Positions 1 through 7,906 of a stretch of DNA of 64,000 bases are shown piece by piece. How positions within the stretch are numbered: the stretch's first letter is position 1; every line of letters begins with the position of its first letter. The notes under the pieces are model-generated. The model did not search any database. It was given only the letters and a program-made list of their open reading frames with translations, and was not told the DNA's origin. Location of the stretch: the NCBI RefSeq assembly GCF_000829375.1, contig NZ_AP014624.1:2790001-2854000 (forward strand), in the 5' to 3' direction. Source of the DNA: Chryseobacterium sp. StRB126. GTDB lineage: Bacteria; Bacteroidota; Bacteroidia; Flavobacteriales; Weeksellaceae. Made by a program: the position numbers and the translations under genes.

Positions 1-400
1 TGTCGTAGTTCTACTACAATTTTTCAAATAATAGGTAATTCATTTTGACGTGAATATTTAAGGTTATATATTGCATTACCAAAATCACCGAAAAAACTTA
101 TGGAAAATTTTAAAAATCACTCCTTTAAAAAAGTACTGTCAGGTACTTAATGTGGAATTATTTCTTAGTAATTCCAACCGAACCCATCTCAGATCGATCG
201 TCAAGTAAGCCTGTTCTAGAGGCCGTGCAGGCTACAGATTGTAAATAGAGTGAAAGGGTCTTACCTGCAAAGGTTGAATATCCAATGAAGTCATACACCA
301 AAAACAGATATCATGTTTCAGGAACAGAATAATCTTCCCAAACCGGAAATAGATTCAGACAAGACAGGTCTTGGAAACAAAATCCAGGAGAATAAAAAAA
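1..400. other. Upstream region of vgrG, no confident gene
   Basis: No convincing gene is seen in this stretch. It starts with a small inverted repeat at 1-18 centred on AGTTCT. Two short open frames exist: 150-248 (32 codons, no recognisable product) and 313-438 (41 codons, overlapping the vgrG start in another frame). The second ends in an A8 run at 394-401, directly at the vgrG ATG. Its predicted product is hydrophilic. Either could be a remnant; neither is called as a gene. I see no perfect TAnnTTTG promoter. Confidence 0.4.
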
Positions 401-2446
401 ATGAAAGAAGTAAAGAAAGTTGCTTCCAAAGTGAATAATGCAGTGAATGTGGTGAATACAGGCAAACAATTCCTGAATCAGCCTTTGCTGCCGAATGAGC
501 CATCCATTATTAAAGAAAAACTATGGGCAAAGCAGCCTACATCAAGAATATTTAATGCAGATAGTATTCCGGAAAGTGCCATTGCGGGAATCAATCGCGT
601 TGTAAAACTTGATATTCATGTGGAAGGCAAGCCGATAAAATATTTCAAACACTTTAACCTCACCCAAAGCACTACCAAACATCATGAGTTTGAACTCATT
701 CTGGCGCATGATACTTTGGGGAGTGCAGAAAATCATAATCTTGAAGAAGTACAGAATTTTCTTGGGAAAAGGATTACAGTAGTATTCAAGTATAAAGATG
801 TAGAGGGTGGGGCTGAACGAAATTTTGTGGGGGTCATCACAGAAGTCGGATTCAGTCAGGAAAAAGGAAGCCTGGGAAATCTTATATTATCAGGATTCAG
901 TCCAACCATCCTTTTGGATGCAGCTCCTCATATTCAAAGTTTTGGAGGAGTACAGCCCATGAGTTTGAACAGTATTGCTAATGAAGTCATTAAAGAAGGG
1001 CTGGGGCAAGGAAAATATGATTTCAGGGTAGACGCCCGTCAGGGAAATGTATCTTACAGTTGTCAATACGAAGAAACTCATTATAATTATCTGGCAAGAA
1101 TCGCAGAAGCTTACGGGGAGCAATTCTTTTATGACGGGGAAGTACTGCATTTCGGACAGCTGCCTCCACAGGAAAAACCTGTGATGCTGACCTATGGAAG
1201 TAATCTCACGGACGTTAAAATTAAAATGAGAGCCCAGCATGTTAATCCATCATTCTATGGATACAACAGCAGCAAAAATGAGAAATTTAAAGGCGGAAGT
1301 TCAAAAATTAACCATACTTCAGATATCGCCAAGCGTGCCTATGAAATCTCAGAAAAGACTTTTCAGACGCCGTCTTTACGCGTTGCACCCATTAAGGCTG
1401 TTTCTTTTATGGATATTGATGCCTCACAGAAAGGTGCTGCGGGAAGCAAGGCTTCAGAAGTTTTTGTGACTTCAGGAAATACAACTGTACCATTCCTTTA
1501 TCCGGGCTGTATTGCAGATATAGAAATGCGTAAATCAGATACTAACGATACCGGATATTTTACCAAGCTTATGCTGATAGAGGTAACCCACCAGGTGGAT
1601 GCCCGTGGATATTACGATGGATCTTTTCAGGCAATAGCTGCTGATACCGGATTTATTCCAAGACCGGAATTTACTGTTCCGGTGGCAGAACCTCAGTTTG
1701 GGAAAGTAATTTCCAACACAGATCCTGAAAACCAAGGCCGTGTACAGGTCCAGCTTGATTGGCAGAGTGGGCAGGATACAACGGAATTTATCCGTGTGAT
1801 GTCACCAGATGCCGGCAGCAGCGAAAAAGTAGGCAAGAACCGTGGCTTTATGTCTATTCCCGAAGTGGGAGATCAAGTGATTGTGAACTTTGTACACCTT
1901 CATCCGGACCGTCCTTTTGTCATGGGCGGAATGTATCATGGCGGAATTGGAGCTGGTGGCGGTACAGGAAATAATATCATGAGTTTCAGCGGCAGAAGCG
2001 GTGCAGAATTGAAATATGACAATGGTGCCGGATCTATGAATCTTAAAGATCAGGGTGGTGCCAATATGAATTTTGACGGAACCGGAAATGCAACCACTAA
2101 CGCCAATAGCAATCATACCGTAAATGCAGGAAGTACCAATGTAATCAACGTTGGGGGTAAGAAAGATGCTCCACCACAATCCTTATTAAAAATGGACGCC
2201 GGCGGAAATATTACCCTTGATGGAAAAACAAGTATCACTCTGAAGGTAGGAGATAATTCTATTACCATATCTGAAGCAGGAATTATGGCATCAGCAGGAA
2301 AAGGAATCATTGATATTACTGCACTTACCGGTGCACTCGGACTTTCAAGTAAAGGAGGAGCGATGAATATTAGCACAGATTCTCCACTTACAATTAAAGG
2401 TGGGCCAAGCGCTGTAATGTCTTCCGGAGATACCAATATTATGTAA
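401..2446 (+). CDS. vgrG: Type VI secretion system VgrG spike protein
   Basis: VgrG trimers form the spike at the tip of the T6SS tube and carry effectors out of the cell. The 681-residue product has an N-terminal phage GPD/gp27-like region (about residues 45-400). An OB-fold gp5-like domain follows (about 430-515), with the pattern GKVISNTDPENQGRVQV and a VGDQVIVNF strand. The C-terminus is a glycine- and asparagine-rich beta-helix. The layout matches Bacteroidetes T6SSiii Vgr proteins. The frame is open from 371, but ATG 401 is preferred because an AGGAG lies about ten bases upstream. The DUF4280 effector follows after 16 bases, as expected for a spike and its cargo. No other T6SS structural genes are in the window, so this is an orphan spike/effector module or the edge of a larger cluster. 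Confidence 0.9.
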   Translation: MKEVKKVASKVNNAVNVVNTGKQFLNQPLLPNEPSIIKEKLWAKQPTSRIFNADSIPESAIAGINRVVKLDIHVEGKPIKYFKHFNLTQSTTKHHEFELILAHDTLGSAENHNLEEVQNFLGKRITVVFKYKDVEGGAERNFVGVITEVGFSQEKGSLGNLILSGFSPTILLDAAPHIQSFGGVQPMSLNSIANEVIKEGLGQGKYDFRVDARQGNVSYSCQYEETHYNYLARIAEAYGEQFFYDGEVLHFGQLPPQEKPVMLTYGSNLTDVKIKMRAQHVNPSFYGYNSSKNEKFKGGSSKINHTSDIAKRAYEISEKTFQTPSLRVAPIKAVSFMDIDASQKGAAGSKASEVFVTSGNTTVPFLYPGCIADIEMRKSDTNDTGYFTKLMLIEVTHQVDARGYYDGSFQAIAADTGFIPRPEFTVPVAEPQFGKVISNTDPENQGRVQVQLDWQSGQDTTEFIRVMSPDAGSSEKVGKNRGFMSIPEVGDQVIVNFVHLHPDRPFVMGGMYHGGIGAGGGTGNNIMSFSGRSGAELKYDNGAGSMNLKDQGGANMNFDGTGNATTNANSNHTVNAGSTNVINVGGKKDAPPQSLLKMDAGGNITLDGKTSITLKVGDNSITISEAGIMASAGKGIIDITALTGALGLSSKGGAMNISTDSPLTIKGGPSAVMSSGDTNIM

Positions 2447-2462
2447 TTCTAAAACAGAAATC

Positions 2463-4469
2463 ATGGATGAGTTAGAATACATAACCCTCAATGCGCTGAT
2501 GATGTGTGATCAGGGAGCTGCCCCGGATTTCTTTAAACCTACGTTCAATACAAAGGTGAAGATCCATGGCTGTCTTGTGGCTACCAATCAAGATGCTGCT
2601 CCTCTGATTAATATTCCATCCTTTAAGGTATGCAAAGTCAGTGGTGGTCCTTGTGCACCAGCCACCGTTCCCATGACCTGGCAGGATACCTGGCAGGTAA
2701 AAATTAACGGAATCAGATCTTTGATAGGGAAAAGTACCTGTCGATGTCCTGTGGGTGGAAAGATAGAATTTATGACGAGCGGACAGGTTCCTCTTCCGGA
2801 CGATGCTGCTCAGGAAGTAAAAGATATGCAGGATCAGGCACAACGCGAACTTGATGACAGCGGACATGGAGACAGTGTAGGGGAAGCGGGCTTTGTAGAA
2901 GGGATGATCCCCGTTTGGGGGAGCGGCCGTGATCTTATTAATGATATACAGACCGGTGATGGCTGGGGAGCTGCCATGAATGCCGGATTTTTAATCTGGG
3001 ATGTAGCTTCCATTGCGGTAGGAGTGGTTTCTTTTGGAACCGGAACGGTAGCCATGCAGGGTGCAAAAGCCGGAGTGAAAGGCGCTATCAAAGCCGGTGC
3101 AAAAGCCATCTCTAAAGAAGCATTGCAACAGATGGGAAAAGCAGCACTTAAAAAACTGAGCAAAGAAGCCTTAAAGAAAAGTGTAGACGATATCGCTAAA
3201 AAGCTTCTTAAAACCTGTGTTTTTGCTTGTTTTCCGGCTGGAACACCTGTTCATACTGAACATGGAATTAAAAATATTGAAGACATCCGCATTGGAGATA
3301 TGGTCTGGGCTTATGATGAAGATACAGATACCGTAGCCCTTCAGCCGGTGATTGATTTAATCACCAATGAAAGTGATCATACGATTAGTATTTATACGGA
3401 AGCTGAAGTTATTGAAACAACGGCTACCCATCCTTTTTATACCAATGGTGAATGGACGGATGCTTCAGAATTGAAAGAAGGAGATAAAATTCTTTTGCGT
3501 GACCAGCAAGAAGGTATTATACAAAAGACAGAATTCAATTATACCCCTCAGAAAGTCTATAATTTTGAGGTAGACCACTGGCATAATTATTTTGTAGGGA
3601 ATTCAGGGGTTCTAGTGCATAACAGTGGAAAATGCTTAAGTAAAATGGCTGATGAAGCTGCTGAACTTGTTGCAAAAACTTGGGATGACCTCGCGAAACT
3701 TAAACATTGTTTCCCTGCCGGAACTTTAGTGAAAATTGATGAAAATAATGGTTATGCAGCTATTGAAACAATTTCAGTAGGAGACTATGTTACAGCTTTT
3801 GATCAGGATAAACATACGGAAGTCTTAAAACAGGTTACCGGAGTGTATGTAAATCATACGGAAAGTCTTTGCAGACTGTATATTGGAGATGAAATCATTG
3901 AAAGTACATCAGCCCACAGGTTCTGGTCAGTAACGCATTCTGACTGGATTAATGCAGAAGATATTGAAAGCGGAAATCTGTTGATGGATGCCACCGGAAA
4001 ATCTATTATTGTAGAAAAGACCGAAAAAATTGTTGGAAATTTCAAAACCTATAATCTTGAAGTTGACGAAGTACATAATTATTTTGTGTCTTCACTTGAT
4101 ATTCTGGTGCATAACGGAAAGTCTTATCCAAATTCAGTTTTTCATGATCTCACCCCTAAACCCACAAAAATCTACGGTATTGTTGATAAAAAAACGAAAC
4201 AAACTGTTTATGTTGGAAAAAGTATACAAACAGAAGGCAAAAGACTGTCTCAACATCTCCTTGAAAAAGGTTTAGACCCTAAAAGATATGGAATTAAAGT
4301 ATTGGAAAAAGGAAACTGGAATGCTTTTCAAACAGCAACGAGGGAACAGTATCATATATTACAAAACGGCACTAAAGTTTTGAAACCTGGCGCCGAAATA
4401 CGAAATAAAATAAATGCAGTATCAAAAAGGAAATTTAATTATTTTAGTAAGTTTATTAAATGTCCGTAA
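2463..4469 (+). CDS. DUF4280 (PAAR-like) T6SS effector with two HINT domains and a GIY-YIG-like nuclease tip
   Basis: This is a multidomain polymorphic toxin of 668 residues. Residues 1-110 are a cysteine-rich DUF4280 domain, a PAAR-like cap that sits on VgrG. An alanine-rich, partly hydrophobic linker spans about 140-250. Two HINT (intein-like autoprocessing) domains follow in tandem, at 256-387 and 416-551. Each begins with the motif CFPAGT and ends in LVHN. The tip (552-668) shows KIYGI at 569-573 and VYVGKS at 582-587, followed by an Arg and a Glu (E628), the pattern of a GIY-YIG endonuclease. HINT domains in such toxins are known to release the C-terminal tip by self-cleavage. Two in a row is odd and suggests two cleavage events or a duplicated processing cassette. 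The inferred role is a DNA-cleaving interbacterial effector delivered by the VgrG upstream. Immunity candidates follow at once. Confidence 0.85.
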   Translation: MDELEYITLNALMMCDQGAAPDFFKPTFNTKVKIHGCLVATNQDAAPLINIPSFKVCKVSGGPCAPATVPMTWQDTWQVKINGIRSLIGKSTCRCPVGGKIEFMTSGQVPLPDDAAQEVKDMQDQAQRELDDSGHGDSVGEAGFVEGMIPVWGSGRDLINDIQTGDGWGAAMNAGFLIWDVASIAVGVVSFGTGTVAMQGAKAGVKGAIKAGAKAISKEALQQMGKAALKKLSKEALKKSVDDIAKKLLKTCVFACFPAGTPVHTEHGIKNIEDIRIGDMVWAYDEDTDTVALQPVIDLITNESDHTISIYTEAEVIETTATHPFYTNGEWTDASELKEGDKILLRDQQEGIIQKTEFNYTPQKVYNFEVDHWHNYFVGNSGVLVHNSGKCLSKMADEAAELVAKTWDDLAKLKHCFPAGTLVKIDENNGYAAIETISVGDYVTAFDQDKHTEVLKQVTGVYVNHTESLCRLYIGDEIIESTSAHRFWSVTHSDWINAEDIESGNLLMDATGKSIIVEKTEKIVGNFKTYNLEVDEVHNYFVSSLDILVHNGKSYPNSVFHDLTPKPTKIYGIVDKKTKQTVYVGKSIQTEGKRLSQHLLEKGLDPKRYGIKVLEKGNWNAFQTATREQYHILQNGTKVLKPGAEIRNKINAVSKRKFNYFSKFIKCP

Positions 4470-4478
4470 TTAAAAAAT

Positions 4479-5135
4479 ATGAAAAAAGAAAAATTAAATC
4501 AAGGAGATCTATTTTATTTACAACTTGAAGAGTCTGATAAGTTTATTTTCGGGCAAATTCTGTTCGATGTTGAAAAACAATATTTTACACCCTCTATTGA
4601 ACAAGATGAAGAATCATACTTTGATGTCTATGAAGAATGTCAGTTAATAAGAATGTATAAAGGAATATATGATAAACCGGATCTTCCTGAACATTTGGAA
4701 ACATTAATAGATGGGGTTTTTATTTATAGGATTGATTCAAAAGCGAATAGATTAAAATGGGGAAAGGCAGGGCATTTAAAAATAGATTATCAATCTGTTG
4801 AATTTCCTGAAATTATTGGAGATGCTTATGGAAGTATTCAGTTGTTAAGAGGAGAACTTCATATTAAAACTCAATACAAGGATATTAATGATTTTGAAAT
4901 TAGCTGGAGTGCAGAATATCCTGAAGTATTGGCTAATGAGTGTGTTCATTTACAAGGACGTGAAGATTTGGTTTCTGGAGAGCATTATAGCGATAGTTTT
5001 AAAGAAATGGATTTAAGAAATTTTCCTGAATTAAGAGATAAAGTTTATAGAGACTTGAATTTAGATCCAAATATAAGTTATTATGAATTATCTAAGGAAA
5101 TGGGATTTGATTTAGCCAGATTCTATGAACATTAA
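4479..5135 (+). CDS. Probable immunity protein, Imm26-like N-terminus
   Basis: This 218-residue acidic cytosolic protein has no signal peptide. It starts 10 bases after the nuclease-tipped effector, the usual place for the cognate immunity gene. The N-terminus (GDLFYLQLEES, then FIFGQILFD) resembles the Imm26 immunity family, which opens with a GDIF-type strand and a FGRVL-type strand. The second half is unfamiliar. The cytosolic location fits protection against a nuclease. The family match is from memory of the pattern and is only moderately certain; the immunity role is inferred mainly from position. Confidence 0.6.
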   Translation: MKKEKLNQGDLFYLQLEESDKFIFGQILFDVEKQYFTPSIEQDEESYFDVYEECQLIRMYKGIYDKPDLPEHLETLIDGVFIYRIDSKANRLKWGKAGHLKIDYQSVEFPEIIGDAYGSIQLLRGELHIKTQYKDINDFEISWSAEYPEVLANECVHLQGREDLVSGEHYSDSFKEMDLRNFPELRDKVYRDLNLDPNISYYELSKEMGFDLARFYEH

Positions 5136-5150
5136 TTTTAAAATATAATT

Positions 5151-5630
5151 ATGGGGGCTTGGGGATATAAGAACTTCGAAAATGATACTGCTGCAGATTG
5201 GTTTGCAGAACTGAAGGAATCTCCGGATAAAGAATTAGTGATTCCTTATCTCACCAAAATTTTGGATGAAGATGATTTTATAGATGACGAAGAGAGCTTT
5301 ATTACGTTAGCAATACTTGAAGCACTGAGTGGTCGTTTGAAACTGATTTCCACAGACTACATTTTGCCGCAGTTGGAATCTTTAGATACGATTCTATTAG
5401 CTCAAATGGTTATAAAAGCCTCCAAAAAGATCCTTTTCTTTAAAGAGCATTCAGAAGTAAGAGAATTATGGGAAGAATCTGATGAATATCACCAATGGTT
5501 TAATTATCAGGTTTCTTTAATTATGAAGCTCGATAATTTTTATAGCAACTATAATTTTGTTGATGAAGAAAATAACGATCCGGTAATTGAGGAAGAGTGG
5601 ACGAAATATATAAAAACCAATTTTTCGTAA
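5151..5630 (+). CDS. DUF4259 domain protein, immunity-array member
   Basis: This 159-residue protein opens with MGAWGYKNFENDTAADW, which is the DUF4259 signature (MGAWG, then F-N-D-AADW). The rest is acidic and probably helical. DUF4259 proteins have no established biochemical activity that I can name, but they occur next to polymorphic toxins. It lies 15 bases after the first immunity candidate. Its TAA stop overlaps the next gene's start by one base (TAATG at 5628-5632), so translation of the two is likely coupled. The inferred role is an additional immunity or accessory protein of the T6SS module. Confidence 0.65.
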   Translation: MGAWGYKNFENDTAADWFAELKESPDKELVIPYLTKILDEDDFIDDEESFITLAILEALSGRLKLISTDYILPQLESLDTILLAQMVIKASKKILFFKEHSEVRELWEESDEYHQWFNYQVSLIMKLDNFYSNYNFVDEENNDPVIEEEWTKYIKTNFS

Positions 5631-6244
5631 TGTATAAAACAGAATTTTCGAAGTATAACGGACTTATGGAAAAGATAATGGATGAACAAACTACATTAGA
5701 AGTTCATTTATCAACGGAGTTTAGCCAGAATGTTCCAAAGAAGTTTTTAAAATATACCCCAGATGAGTGGGCTAGATATGCTTTTGAAAATGAACTTGAA
5801 TATAGTATTAACTATTATAAATATGAAAAACCTTATTGTCAAGTTACCATTGATTCTATGAGTATAAAATTAAATTTTTACGATAATAATATACTTAAGC
5901 ATAATCTAATGATAATCTTTTCTAAAGGTGAGATAGTTAAAGGAGATCTTGAGGTATATAATAACAATAAAATTTTTTTTAAACAAATTTCTTGGTATGG
6001 TGATCTGGGAAAAACACTCTTATTCTATTCAAATAAAAAGAAAGACAATGTTTTTTTGAAGGAATTTGTAAAAGAAAATGATAAAACAGTACTCATCGAA
6101 CAATTCGGAACTGCAGATTTATCCAAACATTGGTTGGATGCTCCTAAAGATTATTTAGACTATGAGTCATTATTGGACTATCAGAATCTTTTTAATCAGC
6201 TCCCGGCAGTTTTGGATCAAAAAAGCTTTAGAACAAGTCATTAA
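5630..6244 (+). CDS. Hypothetical protein, possible immunity protein
   Basis: A 204-residue protein with no recognised family. Its frame is open from 5597, but ATG 5630 is preferred. It overlaps the DUF4259 stop codon by one base, a typical coupling junction, while the upstream start would overlap that gene by 34 bases. The sequence is acidic and rich in aromatic and asparagine residues, without signal peptide or membrane segment, so a cytosolic location is likely. Its place in a string of short genes behind an effector suggests an immunity role, but nothing in the sequence proves it. Confidence 0.55.
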   Translation: MYKTEFSKYNGLMEKIMDEQTTLEVHLSTEFSQNVPKKFLKYTPDEWARYAFENELEYSINYYKYEKPYCQVTIDSMSIKLNFYDNNILKHNLMIIFSKGEIVKGDLEVYNNNKIFFKQISWYGDLGKTLLFYSNKKKDNVFLKEFVKENDKTVLIEQFGTADLSKHWLDAPKDYLDYESLLDYQNLFNQLPAVLDQKSFRTSH

Positions 6245-6273
6245 TTAAACGGTACAGGAGTCAAAATAAAGTA

Positions 6274-7158
6274 ATGAGTATTTCAAATTTCTTTTTTGGG
6301 GAAAATATTCCTCTTCTTCAACTTGAAAAATTCTCGCAGGAATATACCCTGAATGTGGAGAATACCTTTCTGATGGGTAAGGAAAATCCCCCAATTTCTT
6401 TAAAAACCTCATCTGAACTGTTTCTTGACCAGCAGAAAGAATCAGATCTTATTTACAACAGGATAAAGCTTCTGCAAATCACAGGAGATACAGACAATCA
6501 TACAATGAAGCCTTTTTTACTGCAAAGTCTTGCCCTTGCAGATATTTCGCGTAATCTTTATATCAAACGAAATTCCGATGGGAAGATACTTTCTGTTGAG
6601 AATAAAGATGAGCTTTGGAAAAGCTGGGAAGAATGGAAGGAAAACAAGCTACCAGCTGTTTTCCCGGAAGAAAAAGATCAGATTAAATTTGTTACCAATT
6701 ATGAAAAAGGACTGAAAAGTTTTGAAGGAGAATTGAAGAAGAACCTACAGTATATTCTTCTGTTACCGGAGGTTTACAGTCTTATATTTCCACCTAATGA
6801 ATATTACAGCTTTCTATCCAGCTCGTTGAGTATTCGCTCCAGATTAATGCAGGGAGTAGAGTATAGCTATCAGCTAAAACTGGTGAAACTTGAAGAAGAA
6901 AACAACACCCTTCTTGTAGAATTTCATTCCGTGCTGAACAACCGGGAAGAACTCATTAAAAGTCATATCAAAAAGCTTTATGAAAATGAGAAGGAATTTT
7001 CTATTGACCAGTTTGAATTCAGTGTCAAAACCAAATACAATTTTGAAAAATCAACCGGTAAGATCATGAATGCTGAGCTTCATTTCACAGAAAAAATGCA
7101 TGAACATCTTGCTTATCTGATTGATATGGATTTAAGTGTTAAATTGGTTGAGCAGTAA
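6274..7158 (+). CDS. Hypothetical protein of the T6SS module
   Basis: A 294-residue soluble protein with no family that I recognise. It is rich in charged residues and leucine, with no signal peptide or transmembrane segment. It is the last gene of the vgrG-effector-immunity string, 29 bases after its neighbour. Its 3' end overlaps the convergent zinc-ribbon gene by 20 bases (7139-7158), with no terminator between them. By position it could be a structural or chaperone-like accessory of the T6SS module, or the distal member of the immunity array. Confidence 0.55.
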   Translation: MSISNFFFGENIPLLQLEKFSQEYTLNVENTFLMGKENPPISLKTSSELFLDQQKESDLIYNRIKLLQITGDTDNHTMKPFLLQSLALADISRNLYIKRNSDGKILSVENKDELWKSWEEWKENKLPAVFPEEKDQIKFVTNYEKGLKSFEGELKKNLQYILLLPEVYSLIFPPNEYYSFLSSSLSIRSRLMQGVEYSYQLKLVKLEEENNTLLVEFHSVLNNREELIKSHIKKLYENEKEFSIDQFEFSVKTKYNFEKSTGKIMNAELHFTEKMHEHLAYLIDMDLSVKLVEQ

Positions 7159-7774
7159 TGATATTGATTATGGGATGAAGAGAAGATTGTTGTTTTAAAT
7201 ATAGTTTATCTTCTTCTGTGAGTTCATTGGTTCCAAGTCCAATACCATTCCATGGCTTTCCGTTATTTGGTTTGTTGCCCAATTCAATAGATTCAATTTT
7301 AATTTTTTTGTGAAGTCCTACAGTTGTTAAATCCATCAATTGGCCTGGATGTATTTCTCCTTCTACAATTTCCCCAAGCAGATAAAAACTTCTGTTGGTA
7401 AGCTGGAAAACACTGTCGATTTTAAATTTGGCCATCAGATTATGCCAACTGTATTGGCAATATCGGCATTGCTTTGCATAAGGAGTTCGGGCCAGTTTAT
7501 TACATTGAGGACAGGTATTGAAAAATACTTTTTCTGGAGTTTCAGCTAATATTCGTTGTGCTGTATTGCGCTCAAATTCATCAAAACCATTTTGGAGTAA
7601 GGTAATGATTTTATGATCAGTATTTAACCAGCCTTTATCTGTCAATATTTTTCTTAATTGAGAATTGGTAGAGGTTTTATAAGTGTATATGTGGTGTCTT
7701 AATGCTGATTTTTCATCATGAGTCATCAGATTACTGAAATAGGTTACAATATAATATATAGTTTCTTTGTCCAT
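7139..7774 (-). CDS. Zinc-ribbon protein with EF-Tu domain 2-like barrel
   Basis: A 211-residue cytosolic protein. The N-terminal half is helical. Around residues 87-107 there are two CxxC pairs (CPQC and CRYC), a likely structural zinc site. The C-terminal 80 residues read like a small translation-factor beta-barrel: a strand ending FYLLGEIVEGEIHPGQ, then an IKIESIELG strand and a GIGLG turn. That is the pattern of EF-Tu domain 2. No GTPase domain is present. Function is unknown. It ends inside the convergent T6SS-module gene, so the two transcripts overlap at their 3' ends. Confidence 0.55.
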   Translation of the reverse strand: MDKETIYYIVTYFSNLMTHDEKSALRHHIYTYKTSTNSQLRKILTDKGWLNTDHKIITLLQNGFDEFERNTAQRILAETPEKVFFNTCPQCNKLARTPYAKQCRYCQYSWHNLMAKFKIDSVFQLTNRSFYLLGEIVEGEIHPGQLMDLTTVGLHKKIKIESIELGNKPNNGKPWNGIGLGTNELTEEDKLYLKQQSSLHPIINIITAQPI

Positions 7775-7850
7775 TACAATAGAAATGGTTTTTCGTCTTG
7801 TCTAATTTATCACTTATTTCTTTACAAAATAGGAGAGTGTAACAACATCT

Positions 7851-7883
7851 AAAAGAAAAGAACCCGTCAAAAGTGACGGGTTC
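7851..7883 (-). terminator. Rho-independent terminator of the TonB receptor gene
   Basis: A perfect 10-base-pair stem (GAACCCGTCA at 7860-7869 with TGACGGGTTC at 7874-7883), with loop AAAG. On the minus strand it is followed by a T-rich tract. It lies 24 bases past the stop of the receptor gene. Confidence 0.8.
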
Positions 7884-7906
7884 ATGTTTTATATTCAATG
7901 GCATCA

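Noticed and set aside
1802..2436. Two minus-strand ORFs within vgrG
   Set aside because: They lie antisense to a well-supported coding frame and have no protein-like features.
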